From the NCBI GenBank assembly GCA_024278725.1, contig JAJRSQ010000177.1:1-11607 (forward strand): a DNA stretch of 11,607 bases, in the 5' to 3' direction. The stretch comes from Chloroflexota bacterium. Its GTDB lineage: Bacteria > Chloroflexota > Anaerolineae > 4572-78. The translations under genes and the position numbers were made by a program. The notes beneath the pieces were generated by a model. The model searched no databases and was not told the DNA's origin. It saw only the letters and a program-made list of their open reading frames with translations. Numbering within the stretch: the first letter of the stretch is position 1; each line of letters starts with the position of its first letter. Shown here one piece after another: positions 1-5,184 of this stretch.

Positions 1-113
1 CCGCGGAAGATGCCGAATATCCTGCAAAGGGTGGCGCATCAATTTGATATTTTCACTTGATGTAGGTACGATTACCCTCGGTATTGACGCCGGGTGATGC
101 GGCGCTGATACCA

Positions 114-129
114 TGTGACCGAAGTCACG
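114..129. promoter_or_regulatory. CRP/FNR-family regulator binding site
   Basis: The bases read TGTGA-CCGAAG-TCACG, an inverted repeat (GTGAC-CGAA-GTCAC) that matches 9 of 10 half-site positions of the CRP-type consensus TGTGA-N6-TCACA. Its centre (121.5) lies about 41 bases before the start expected from the TATAAT box at 151-156. That is the class II activator position. The regulator itself is not encoded in this window. Confidence 0.6.
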
Positions 130-150
130 GCAAGGATGACCGTTCTTCAG

Positions 151-156
151 TATAAT
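151..156 (+). promoter_or_regulatory. -10 box of the zinc-ribbon/YwiC operon
   Basis: A perfect TATAAT lies 26 bases before the first ATG. The place where a -35 box would sit (128-133, cggcaa) does not resemble TTGACA, so the promoter looks activator-dependent, in agreement with the palindrome just upstream. Transcription would start near 162-163. Confidence 0.55.
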
Positions 157-182
157 TCAAAAAAATAATTGAGGAGTTTTTC

Positions 183-377
183 ATGAGTACCGAGACACAC
201 ACTTGTTTGAACTGTAATAGCCCCGAAGATAAATCTCCGCTGGTGAGCCTGCGGTTTGCCGGACAACCGCATTGGATTTGCACCCGCTGTTTGCCCATTC
301 TCATCCACAAACCCTATTTGCTGGCAGATAAACTTGCCGGCGCAGAGAATTTCCCGGTAACATCCCACGAGGATTAA
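183..377 (+). CDS. small four-cysteine (zinc-ribbon-like) protein
   Basis: This 64-residue protein has two CxxC pairs (C8-C11 and C33-C36) about 21 residues apart, the spacing of a small treble-clef or zinc-ribbon site. It therefore probably binds a metal, most likely zinc. A GAGGAG ribosome site at 171-176, six bases before the ATG, supports the start. It has no membrane segment or signal peptide, so it should be cytoplasmic. The YwiC-like gene begins six bases after its stop, so the two are almost certainly co-transcribed and may share a physiological role. I do not recognise a named family. The CRP/FNR-type site upstream suggests control by oxygen, redox or metabolic state. Confidence 0.75.
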   Translation: MSTETHTCLNCNSPEDKSPLVSLRFAGQPHWICTRCLPILIHKPYLLADKLAGAENFPVTSHED

Positions 378-383
378 TTCATC

Positions 384-1196
384 ATGAACATTCCGCTTCC
401 CAAAGAACACGGCTCGTGGGCGATGTTTTCCCTGCCGCTGGTGATTGGCGCGGCGGTGAGCCAGCAATGGCATTGGCGATTGCTGCTGTTACTGGTGGCG
501 GCGCTGGGGTTCTTTTTGATGCGCTATCCGCTGGCGACGCTGGTGAAAACCCGCCGCCGTCCGTCTCCCGCGCGCAAAGCCCTGTGGGGATGGTCGGTGG
601 TGTATGGGGCGTTGGCGGCGATTTTTGGCGTCGGTGTGGCGGTGGGATATTCACTGTGGTGGCTGTTACCGTTGGGCGCACTGGGCGGCGCGTTGGTGGC
701 GCTTCATCTGTGGCTGGTTTCACGGCGGCAGGAAATGAGCGCTATCGGCGAATTGTCCGGCATCATCGGACTGGCAATGGGCGCACCGATGGCATATTAT
801 ACCGCCACCGGCGCATTCGATGGCACGGCATGGCTGTTGTGGCTCTTCAATGCGCTCTATTTCGGCGGGACAGTGTTTTACGTCAAACTGAAGGTGCGCC
901 AGCAACCCCGAAAAGCCCCGCCGGAGCAGCTTTCGGCGCGGTTACGGGCGGCGCAGGCGTGCTTATCGTATCACAACGGGGTGCTGGTGGTGGTGATTGC
1001 GCTGGCAATGCTGGCGATTGCCCCGCCGCTCATTCCGCTCGCCTTTCTGCCGGTGGTGCTGAAGGCGTGGGTCGGCGCGTGGAAATGGCAAGACCGAAAA
1101 TCGTTGAATTTGATGCGGTTGGGTCTGGTTGAGTTGGCGCATTCCACTGTGTTCGCGCTGGTGGTGGTTGCCGCCTTTGTGTTCAGAGGTTCGTAA
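384..1196 (+). CDS. YwiC-like multi-pass membrane protein
   Basis: The 270-residue protein opens with the PKEHGSWAMF signature (E8, H9, G10) of the YwiC-like family, whose biochemical function is unknown. Hydrophobic stretches run through nearly the whole length, giving roughly eight membrane segments. A short basic loop (about residues 56-66, KTRRRPSPARK) and a longer polar loop near residues 173-190 interrupt them. The ribosome site GAGG lies at 369-372 and the gene follows the small cysteine protein by six bases. In Bacillus subtilis, ywiC lies close to fnr and the nitrate respiration genes (established knowledge); the CRP/FNR-like palindrome upstream agrees with such a link, which remains an inference. 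The end is followed at once by a strong terminator. Confidence 0.85.
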   Translation: MNIPLPKEHGSWAMFSLPLVIGAAVSQQWHWRLLLLLVAALGFFLMRYPLATLVKTRRRPSPARKALWGWSVVYGALAAIFGVGVAVGYSLWWLLPLGALGGALVALHLWLVSRRQEMSAIGELSGIIGLAMGAPMAYYTATGAFDGTAWLLWLFNALYFGGTVFYVKLKVRQQPRKAPPEQLSARLRAAQACLSYHNGVLVVVIALAMLAIAPPLIPLAFLPVVLKAWVGAWKWQDRKSLNLMRLGLVELAHSTVFALVVVAAFVFRGS

Positions 1197-1209
1197 AAAT
1201 GAAGTGGAA

Positions 1210-1243
1210 AACGGGATGGCAGAACCGCCGTCCCGTTTTTTTT
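1210..1243 (+). terminator. intrinsic terminator after the YwiC-like gene
   Basis: An 11-bp stem (1210-1220 with 1227-1237, one G-T wobble) closes the six-base loop agaacc and is followed by eight T residues at 1236-1243. On the opposite strand the same hairpin is followed by four T (the aaaa at 1208-1211), so it may also end transcription from the convergent thioredoxin-like gene, whose stop codon lies against it. Confidence 0.9.
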
Positions 1244-1682
1244 ATTGCAGACTTTTGAAGATGATGCCTCCGATGGCTAAAAGCAATCCGAAGACCACCA
1301 CCGCCCATTCCCAATTGAGGCGGGACAATACCGAAGTCTTCACGCCGGAAACCATCGCCGCCGGCGTGAGCTGCATCAATTGGGCGTTGATGGCGGCAAC
1401 GGATTGCACGCCGGTTTTGCGGACAATTAATTTTCCCCCGTGAAAATACAGCAGTGCCGGCAACCCGAAAATTTTGAAGCGGCGCACCACTGCCGGATTT
1501 TCATCGGCATTGAGGGTGAAGAATTGCGCCCCGTCTGCGTGGGAGTGAGCGGCATCTTCAAGATACGCTGCCTGTAATTTGCACAAATGACACCACGATG
1601 CCCACACGTCAACCACCACCGGCACATCGGCGGCTTGGATGATTTTGTCGAAAGTCTGGTCGGTTATCGGTTTGATTGACAC
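1242..1682 (-). CDS. thioredoxin-like protein with C-terminal membrane anchor
   Basis: The 146-residue protein has a thioredoxin fold: the active-site motif WASWCHLCK with redox cysteines C31 and C34, and the cis-proline loop GLPALLYF (P75). It should act as a dithiol/disulfide oxidoreductase. The CHLC pair is unusual, since classical thioredoxin has CGPC. Residues about 124-142 form one hydrophobic segment, so the protein looks C-terminally tail-anchored. There is no N-terminal signal, which places the redox domain on the cytoplasmic side. The start is GTG at 1680-1682, supported by GAGG at 1690-1693 seven bases before it. It lies just downstream of the DUF2892 gene, separated by a terminator-like hairpin, so it may be partly co-transcribed with it. 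Confidence 0.85.
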   Translation of the reverse strand: MSIKPITDQTFDKIIQAADVPVVVDVWASWCHLCKLQAAYLEDAAHSHADGAQFFTLNADENPAVVRRFKIFGLPALLYFHGGKLIVRKTGVQSVAAINAQLMQLTPAAMVSGVKTSVLSRLNWEWAVVVFGLLLAIGGIIFKSLQ

Positions 1683-1695
1683 GCTGATGCCTCAA

Positions 1696-1727
1696 CGATA
1701 AAAACCCCGCAATTGGGGGTTTTATCG
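1696..1727 (-). terminator. terminator-like hairpin between DUF2892 and thioredoxin-like genes
   Basis: The arms 1696-1708 and 1715-1727 pair over 12 positions with one A-G mismatch, around a six-base loop. Read on the - strand, a CCCC/GGGG stem is followed by TTTTTATC, the form of an intrinsic terminator. It lies 24 bases beyond the DUF2892 stop codon. Because the A/T parts pair too, it is symmetric and might also act on the + strand. Confidence 0.7.
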
Positions 1728-1750
1728 AAATTTACTCAGTGGGAACACGG

Positions 1751-1945
1751 TTATTTTTTGGTTGAAAATTTAAAGATGTCATAAGCGGGGCAGTATCCGA
1801 TTGCGCCGGTGACCAGCGCGATGATACCCACCACGCCGACGATGATGCCCGCAACGCCACTCATAACCCAAAAACCGAGCGCGATGAGCGCCAATCCAAC
1901 CACAAAACGGATGATTCTGTCAAGATTGCCTTCGTTAGCTTTCAT
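1751..1945 (-). CDS. DUF2892 family (YgaP-like) small membrane protein
   Basis: The 64-residue protein starts with a short polar region containing the NLDRIIR motif. Two hydrophobic helices follow (about 12-28 and 31-50), then a conserved GYCPAY motif (C52) and a basic end. This is the pattern of DUF2892, the membrane domain also found fused to a rhodanese in Escherichia coli YgaP; it is tied to sulfur or thiol chemistry, but the reaction is not known. A strong AGGAGG ribosome site (1953-1958) is seven bases from the ATG. A TGTAAC-N16-CGTC promoter precedes it, identical in pattern to the one before the ECF sigma gene, so it is probably a target of that sigma factor. A hairpin terminator follows. 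Confidence 0.85.
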   Translation of the reverse strand: MKANEGNLDRIIRFVVGLALIALGFWVMSGVAGIIVGVVGIIALVTGAIGYCPAYDIFKFSTKK

Positions 1946-1990
1946 TTTGTTTCCTCCTAAATAAGCTGTAAATTTGATAGTTGCTTTTTA

Positions 1991-2016
1991 GACGGAAAAT
2001 CGGCGCAAAGGTTACA
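1991..2016 (-). promoter_or_regulatory. predicted ECF-sigma promoter of the DUF2892 gene
   Basis: On the - strand TGTAAC (2011-2016) is followed by exactly 16 bases and CGTC (1991-1994). The same pattern with the same spacing occurs before the ECF sigma gene. The form resembles known ECF promoters such as that of Bacillus SigX (TGTAAC-N17-CGAC). Transcription would start near 1984, leaving a leader of about 40 bases that contains the AGGAGG site. Confidence 0.65.
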
Positions 2017-2019
2017 AAA

Positions 2020-2268
2020 CTATCCCGGTTGATTCGGCTGTTTCAAAAAAGCGGTTTCCAGTTGCGCGAACATCGCTTTTCGGCGCACGGGTTTGATGGC
2101 AACCTGCCCGTGTTCCTTCAGCAGCGTCACGGTGTGGCGGGTGGTATCAAGCACCACTTTGCAGTTATGGCACGTCGCCAAATGTTCCTCCGCTTCGCGG
2201 GTTAATTCAACCGGCAAATCGTTATCAATATAATCTGAAAGATATGTTATCAGGTCGGCGCACTGCAT
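2020..2268 (-). CDS. soluble zinc-finger anti-sigma factor (zf-HC2)
   Basis: The 82-residue protein carries the anti-sigma zinc-binding signature H29-xxx-C33-xx-C36, with C3 as a likely fourth ligand. There is no membrane helix, so this is the short cytoplasmic type, like RsrA or ChrR-type sensors, rather than a membrane-spanning RseA-like protein. It should bind and silence the ECF sigma factor encoded immediately upstream. Loss of zinc or oxidation of the cysteines is a plausible release signal; that is an inference from the family. The start ATG at 2266-2268 has AGAGG seven bases before it, within the 14-base gap after the sigma gene. The two genes form one operon in the usual sigma/anti-sigma order. 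Confidence 0.85.
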   Translation of the reverse strand: MQCADLITYLSDYIDNDLPVELTREAEEHLATCHNCKVVLDTTRHTVTLLKEHGQVAIKPVRRKAMFAQLETAFLKQPNQPG

Positions 2269-2282
2269 GGCATTTCCTCTCT

Positions 2283-2861
2283 TTAGTGGTTCACCCGTTC
2301 TGAAAAATAGGTGGACAAATATTCCCGCAATTGAAGCCGGGCGCGGTGTAGCTGCACCTTCACCGCCCCGGTTGAAGCATTCAGGACGGATGCGGTTTCG
2401 GCGGTGGACAACCCCTCAATTTCCCGCAGGATGAATGTGGTGTGCAACTTGGGCGGGAGTTGACTGATGGCGGCGCTCAACACCCGATGTTTTTCGTCTT
2501 CCGAGAGCCATTGTTCCGGCGTGTGTGCCCAGTCGATGAAAACGGCGGGCATGATGGGCGCATCATCGGAAAAATCATCCGCCAGTGAGGCGGTGGGACG
2601 CGCTTTGCGGATGCGGTCGATGCTGAGGTTGGTGGCAACGCGATACAGCCACGTCCCCAGCGATGACCGCTCCTCGAAGCCGTCGAGTTTTTCGATGAGT
2701 TTCAAAAACGAATCCTGCACCACACATTCGGCGTCGGCATCGTTTTTGAGGATGTTGAATGCGACCCGGTACAGCTTGTCGGCATATTGATTGAACAACG
2801 CGGCAAACGCATCGGTGTCGCGTTGGCGCAGGGCGGCAATCAAATGTTGATCATCAGCCAT
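2283..2861 (-). CDS. ECF (sigma-70 region 2/4) RNA polymerase sigma factor
   Basis: The 192-residue protein has the two-domain layout of group 4 sigma factors. Region 2 is about residues 15-87, with DAECVVQDSFLKL and the SLGTWLYRVATNLSIDRIRK stretch. After a linker of about 35 residues comes region 4 (about 122-182), with LPPKLHTTFILREIEGLS and an HTH ending in VKVQLHRARLQLR. It directs RNA polymerase to TGTAAC/CGTC-type promoters if the two sites found here are its own. The start ATG at 2859-2861 has an AGAGAGGA ribosome site. The anti-sigma gene follows after 14 bases. Its promoter region has been entered by a small mobile element. Confidence 0.95.
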   Translation of the reverse strand: MADDQHLIAALRQRDTDAFAALFNQYADKLYRVAFNILKNDADAECVVQDSFLKLIEKLDGFEERSSLGTWLYRVATNLSIDRIRKARPTASLADDFSDDAPIMPAVFIDWAHTPEQWLSEDEKHRVLSAAISQLPPKLHTTFILREIEGLSTAETASVLNASTGAVKVQLHRARLQLREYLSTYFSERVNH

Positions 2862-2878
2862 AGCGTCCTCTCTCTTTT

Positions 2879-2904
2879 GACGGGTGAGTTGCTAAAAAGT
2901 TACA
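2879..2904 (-). promoter_or_regulatory. predicted autoregulatory ECF-sigma promoter
   Basis: On the - strand TGTAAC (2899-2904) is followed by 16 bases and CGTC (2879-2882), the same sequence and spacing as the site before the DUF2892 gene. Transcription would begin near 2873, giving a leader of about 12 bases that still holds the AGAGG ribosome site. ECF sigma genes commonly transcribe themselves from such sites. Confidence 0.65.
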
Positions 2905-2908
2905 TGCT

Positions 2909-2936
2909 ATTGTACAGAAACGGGGTAGTGGTTCAA
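2909..2936 (-). promoter_or_regulatory. possible sigma-70 promoter of the ECF operon, hybrid with the MITE end
   Basis: On the - strand TTGAAC (2931-2936) is followed by a 16-base spacer and TACAAT (2909-2914), a good housekeeping promoter with TG just before the -10. The -35 half lies inside the left inverted repeat of the mobile element, whereas the -10 is native DNA. It could give basal expression of the sigma/anti-sigma operon. Confidence 0.5.
2916..2923. repeat. target-site duplication, left copy, of MITE 1
   Basis: AGAAACGG directly abuts the left inverted repeat and is repeated exactly at 3057-3064, right outside the right inverted repeat. Removing one copy and the element restores a continuous upstream region for the ECF sigma gene. 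Confidence 0.75.
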
Positions 2937-3056
2937 ATTGACTGATGGAAATCATTCGCCGGTAGGGGCGAACCTGTGTGTTCGCCCTTTTTGGGCAGAC
3001 ACATAGGTCTGCCCCTACTTCCTACCTTGCTTCATCAGTCAAAAATAACCACTACC
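2924..3056. mobile_element. MITE-like element 1 (133 bp)
   Basis: The ends 2924-2947 and 3033-3056 are inverted repeats matching at 20 of 24 positions, with all four mismatches clustered in the middle. The element is bounded on both sides by the 8-base direct repeat AGAAACGG (2916-2923 and 3057-3064), as expected for a target duplication. It has no coding capacity. The interior carries two hairpins, 2966-2973 with 2980-2987 and 2993-3000 with 3007-3014, separated by TTTTT. An outer pairing of GTAGGGGC (2962-2969) with GCCCCTAC (3011-3018) can form instead. It would have been moved by a transposase encoded elsewhere; 8-bp duplications occur in several IS families, so I do not assign one. Confidence 0.8.
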
Positions 3057-3085
3057 AGAAACGGAATTGTTTGGTGAATGGCGGG

Positions 3086-3121
3086 CAAAACAAAAACACA
3101 GCACGGGCATCGCGCCCGTGC
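3086..3121 (-). terminator. probable terminator of the YtxG/YtxH operon
   Basis: The arms 3101-3108 and 3114-3121 form a perfect 8-bp GC-rich stem with a five-base loop. On the - strand the stem is followed by TGTGTTTTTGTTTTG. It lies 23 bases beyond the stop codon of the YtxH-like gene. The T tract is interrupted and starts a few bases after the stem, so efficiency is uncertain. Confidence 0.6.
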
Positions 3122-3143
3122 CGTGCAGAAGTTGAGGCTGAAA

Positions 3144-3551
3144 TTACGCTTCAGCGGTGGCGTCGGTGTCTGCTTTTTTCACTTTGCTGGCGAGCGCGCT
3201 CGCCACATCTTTGATTTTCGCGCTTTGCTCGCTGACGGCGGACAGTCCTTTTTCCTGAATTTCGCTCGCCTGCTCTTTCGCCTGCGCCTGAATTTGTTCC
3301 GCTTTGGTGCGGGCTTCCACCACGATGTTTTCCGCGCGGGCGCGCGCATCCGAGATGATGGCATCGGCTTTGGCGCGGGAATCAGCCAGCGATTCCCCGG
3401 CGACGGTGCGCCATTCGTCCGATTTCTCCATCAATTGGGCGCGAGTCTCCTCGCCGCTTTGGGGCGCCATAATCAGCGCAATTGCCGCGCCAATCAACCC
3501 GCCGATAACTAATCCGGCAAAAAATTCTCCACCACTCTGTTGATTACTCAT
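3144..3551 (-). CDS. YtxH-like membrane-anchored coiled-coil protein
   Basis: The 135-residue protein has one N-terminal membrane helix (about 9-29, rich in glycine and alanine) ending in the MAPQSGEETR motif typical of YtxH-domain proteins. A long charged helical part (about 30-130), rich in Ala, Glu, Lys and Gln with heptad character, should form a cytoplasmic coiled coil. Proteins of this kind are linked to envelope or general stress, but no activity is known. The GGAGG site at 3559-3563 lies seven bases before the ATG. It follows the YtxG-like gene by 16 bases, mirroring the ytxG-ytxH arrangement of Bacillus, and a hairpin terminator follows it. Confidence 0.8.
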   Translation of the reverse strand: MSNQQSGGEFFAGLVIGGLIGAAIALIMAPQSGEETRAQLMEKSDEWRTVAGESLADSRAKADAIISDARARAENIVVEARTKAEQIQAQAKEQASEIQEKGLSAVSEQSAKIKDVASALASKVKKADTDATAEA

Positions 3552-3567
3552 AATCTAACCTCCAAGT

Positions 3568-4035
3568 CTATTTTTGCGTGCGTGGGTTGCGAATAAAAAG
3601 GGTTTTTATCACCGCTTTGGCGGCGGAAACGGTACTCAGCACGTTTACCACCGGTTTCACGGCTTCGTCACTAACAACAGTCACCCGGCTGTGAACAGTG
3701 CGCACGGTGTCGTTGGCGATGGCGGCGGTGTCGTTCGCTTTTTCCAGCAGGGGGGCAATGCGGAATTGCAGAAAATCAATCAGGTCATTTAGTTTCAGGG
3801 TCAGATAGACCAGCCCCACCACCAGCACCATCCCCAGCAGGGCGATAATCAACGTGCCCAGCGCGAGCAATATCAGCGAAATATCGCGCAGGACGGCGGC
3901 GGTTTCCGGGTTGGCGAACAAAAAGATGGTGATGCCGACAAATAGGGCGATGATGACGACCAGCACCACGACGGCGGCGATGATGGGTCCTTTACTGGTT
4001 GGTTTGGCACTGAATTTTGGCGTTTCGTTTTCCAT
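3568..4035 (-). CDS. YtxG/DUF948-like two-helix membrane protein
   Basis: From the ATG at 4033-4035 the protein has 155 residues. A short polar start (MENETPKFSAKPTSK) leads to two long hydrophobic helices (about 17-41 and 48-75). A helical polar tail (about 80-150) with repeated NDT/VRTV motifs resembles DUF948 (YtxG) tails. The reading frame stays open to 4176, but that upstream part overlaps the preceding gene in another frame and has shadow-like composition (many His and Arg). The start at 4035 has AGGAAG ten bases before it and leaves a normal gap to the upstream gene. Its pairing with a YtxH-like gene supports the family call, which is otherwise only moderately sure. Confidence 0.75.
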   Translation of the reverse strand: MENETPKFSAKPTSKGPIIAAVVVLVVIIALFVGITIFLFANPETAAVLRDISLILLALGTLIIALLGMVLVVGLVYLTLKLNDLIDFLQFRIAPLLEKANDTAAIANDTVRTVHSRVTVVSDEAVKPVVNVLSTVSAAKAVIKTLFIRNPRTQK

Positions 4036-4079
4036 AACGGATGTACTTCCTTTTTTGTGTTGTGTGAGTGGCAGATGCG

Positions 4080-4331
4080 TTATTGTTTGCGCATCCAGCG
4101 CATCAGATAGAGCGAGAGCCAGCAGACGGCAGTGGCTTCGATGATGTGCAGGGTGCCGATGCTGAAAAATTGCCAATCGAAAACAACGGCAATTACCTGT
4201 CCCAGCCAGAACCCGACAATCCCGGCAATGATGAAAATCACCAGTTCTTTGATGGTTTTACCATAAAGCAGGTGAAACATTGCGCTGTAGATGCTGCCGA
4301 TGATAAGTGAAAGGACTGCTGCCGGTGCCAT
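4080..4331 (-). CDS. small three-helix membrane protein of unknown function
   Basis: The 83-residue protein consists almost entirely of three hydrophobic segments (about 4-22, 29-50 and 58-77) and ends with a basic RWMRKQ tail. I do not recognise the family with confidence; the glycine pattern IIAGIVGFWLGQ is reminiscent of small stress-related membrane proteins. The ribosome site is weak (GCGAG before a T run). It precedes the YtxG-like gene by 44 bases and is probably the first gene of a three-gene envelope operon. A plausible housekeeping promoter lies just upstream, overlapping the end of the response regulator gene. Confidence 0.65.
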   Translation of the reverse strand: MAPAAVLSLIIGSIYSAMFHLLYGKTIKELVIFIIAGIVGFWLGQVIAVVFDWQFFSIGTLHIIEATAVCWLSLYLMRWMRKQ

Positions 4332-4369
4332 AAAAACTCGCTGAAAGTTACAAATTTACCATTATTGAA

Positions 4370-4398
4370 ATCATATGTGGTTTTGCCGGATTTGTCTA
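4370..4398 (-). promoter_or_regulatory. putative promoter of the three-gene membrane operon
   Basis: On the - strand TAGACA (4393-4398) is followed by a 17-base spacer and TATGAT (4370-4375), five of six matches in each box. The -35 box includes the stop codon of the response regulator gene. The start of transcription would be near 4363, about 30 bases before the first ATG. Confidence 0.5.
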
Positions 4399-5040
4399 AT
4401 TGTCAAGGGTAATCCAGCCGCGCTTGAGCGCGTATTTCACAATATCGGCGGTGCTTTTGGCGTTGATTTTGCGCATAATGTTGGCGCGATGCGTCTCGAC
4501 GGTTTTCACGCTGACGGTCAGTTCGGCGCTGATGTCGCGGGTGGATTGCCCTTCGGCGATGAGTTGCGCCACTTCCCGCTCGCGGGTGGTCAGCTTAAAG
4601 GCGCTCTTCTGCGACGGCGCGCGGGAGAGATAGTCCTCTATCAAATCTTTGGAAATGGTGGGGCTGAGATACGCCCCGCCCGCCATCACCGCGCGGATGG
4701 CGTTCACCACTTCGCTGGCATCCGCCTGTTTGACGACATACCCGTTCGCGCCTGCTTGCAGCGCTTCGGTCACATAGGCGTGGGTGGCGTGCATGGAAAG
4801 GATGATGAGCTTCAGCTCGGCGTGCAGATGGTGCAACTGCCGCACGGTTTCAATGCCGTTCAGGTTGGGCATCGAAATATCCACCACCGCCACATCGGGG
4901 CGCAGCGTTTCAACCAGTTGCAGGGCTTCGCGCCCGTCGCCCGCCCCGCCGACCACCTGCATATCCGGCTCGGAATTGAGCAGGGCTTTCAACCCCTCTC
5001 TCAACACGGCATGGTCATCCACCAAAAGAATGTTTACCAT
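4396..5040 (-). CDS. NarL/FixJ-family response regulator
   Basis: From the ATG at 5038-5040 the protein has 214 residues. The receiver domain (about 2-118) carries the acidic pair D8-D9, the phosphorylated D54 in VVDISMPN, S82 and K104. After a linker, a LuxR-type DNA-binding domain (about 146-206) holds LTTREREVAQLIAEGQSTRDISAEL and the recognition-helix region VSVKTVETHRANIM. A longer frame begins at 5079, but the 13 added residues are not receiver-like. The AAAGGA ribosome site (5044-5049) fits the start at 5040. The kinase gene lies upstream on the same strand, so the pair is a two-component system. The regulator's targets are not visible, though the adjacent membrane operon is a candidate. 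Confidence 0.92.
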   Translation of the reverse strand: MVNILLVDDHAVLREGLKALLNSEPDMQVVGGAGDGREALQLVETLRPDVAVVDISMPNLNGIETVRQLHHLHAELKLIILSMHATHAYVTEALQAGANGYVVKQADASEVVNAIRAVMAGGAYLSPTISKDLIEDYLSRAPSQKSAFKLTTREREVAQLIAEGQSTRDISAELTVSVKTVETHRANIMRKINAKSTADIVKYALKRGWITLDN

Positions 5041-5067
5041 TTGTCCTTTGCCATTCGTCCTTCGTCG
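5040..5067. repeat. degenerate 7-bp repeat overlapping the regulator's ribosome site
   Basis: Four consecutive heptads, TTTGTCC, TTTGCCA, TTCGTCC and TTCGTCG, run in phase. On the - strand they read GGACAAA-like units. The copy next to the ATG supplies the AAAGGA ribosome site of the response regulator. Confidence 0.5.
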
Positions 5068-5145
5068 TTGGAAATTCATTCATTCGCAAATTCACTGAAC
5101 CGTATTGCGTGAAACGTGAATTTTCCCACCTTGCTACTCTGCCAT

Positions 5146-5184
5146 CCTGAAACCTTGAACTTGAAACCTGAAACCTGAAACCTT
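5146..5184. repeat. 7-bp tandem repeat in the kinase/regulator spacer
   Basis: Five heptads in perfect phase, CCTGAAA, CCTTGAA, CTTGAAA, CCTGAAA and CCTGAAA, are followed by a partial CCTT that touches the kinase stop codon. Such short heptad arrays occur between genes in cyanobacteria and Chloroflexota. They may arise by slippage, and their length can vary between strains. Confidence 0.7.

Noticed and set aside
1..60. A + strand frame ending in TGA at 58-60 that could be the end of a gene to the left
   Set aside because: Only 19 codons are visible, without a recognisable motif; third-position GC is slightly in favour but not enough to call a gene.
38..72. Palindrome ATCAA-T-TTGAT (38-48) and a TTGATA-N17-TACGAT promoter-like pair (44-72)
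   Set aside because: The half-site order and spacing do not fit FNR (TTGAT-N4-ATCAA), the -10 is poor, and the TATAAT with the CRP-type site downstream is a better promoter.
4036..4176. N-terminal extension of the YtxG-like frame up to 4176
   Set aside because: It overlaps the 83-residue membrane protein in another frame, is rich in His/Arg/Ser in the manner of shadow frames, and a good ATG at 4035 exists.
4331..4352. TGTAAC at 4347-4352 (- strand) as a third ECF promoter
   Set aside because: Sixteen bases on the sequence is TGGC, not CGTC, and it falls on the start codon.
5146..5184. CRISPR array
   Set aside because: The units are 7 bp and contiguous with no spacers; no cas genes are present.
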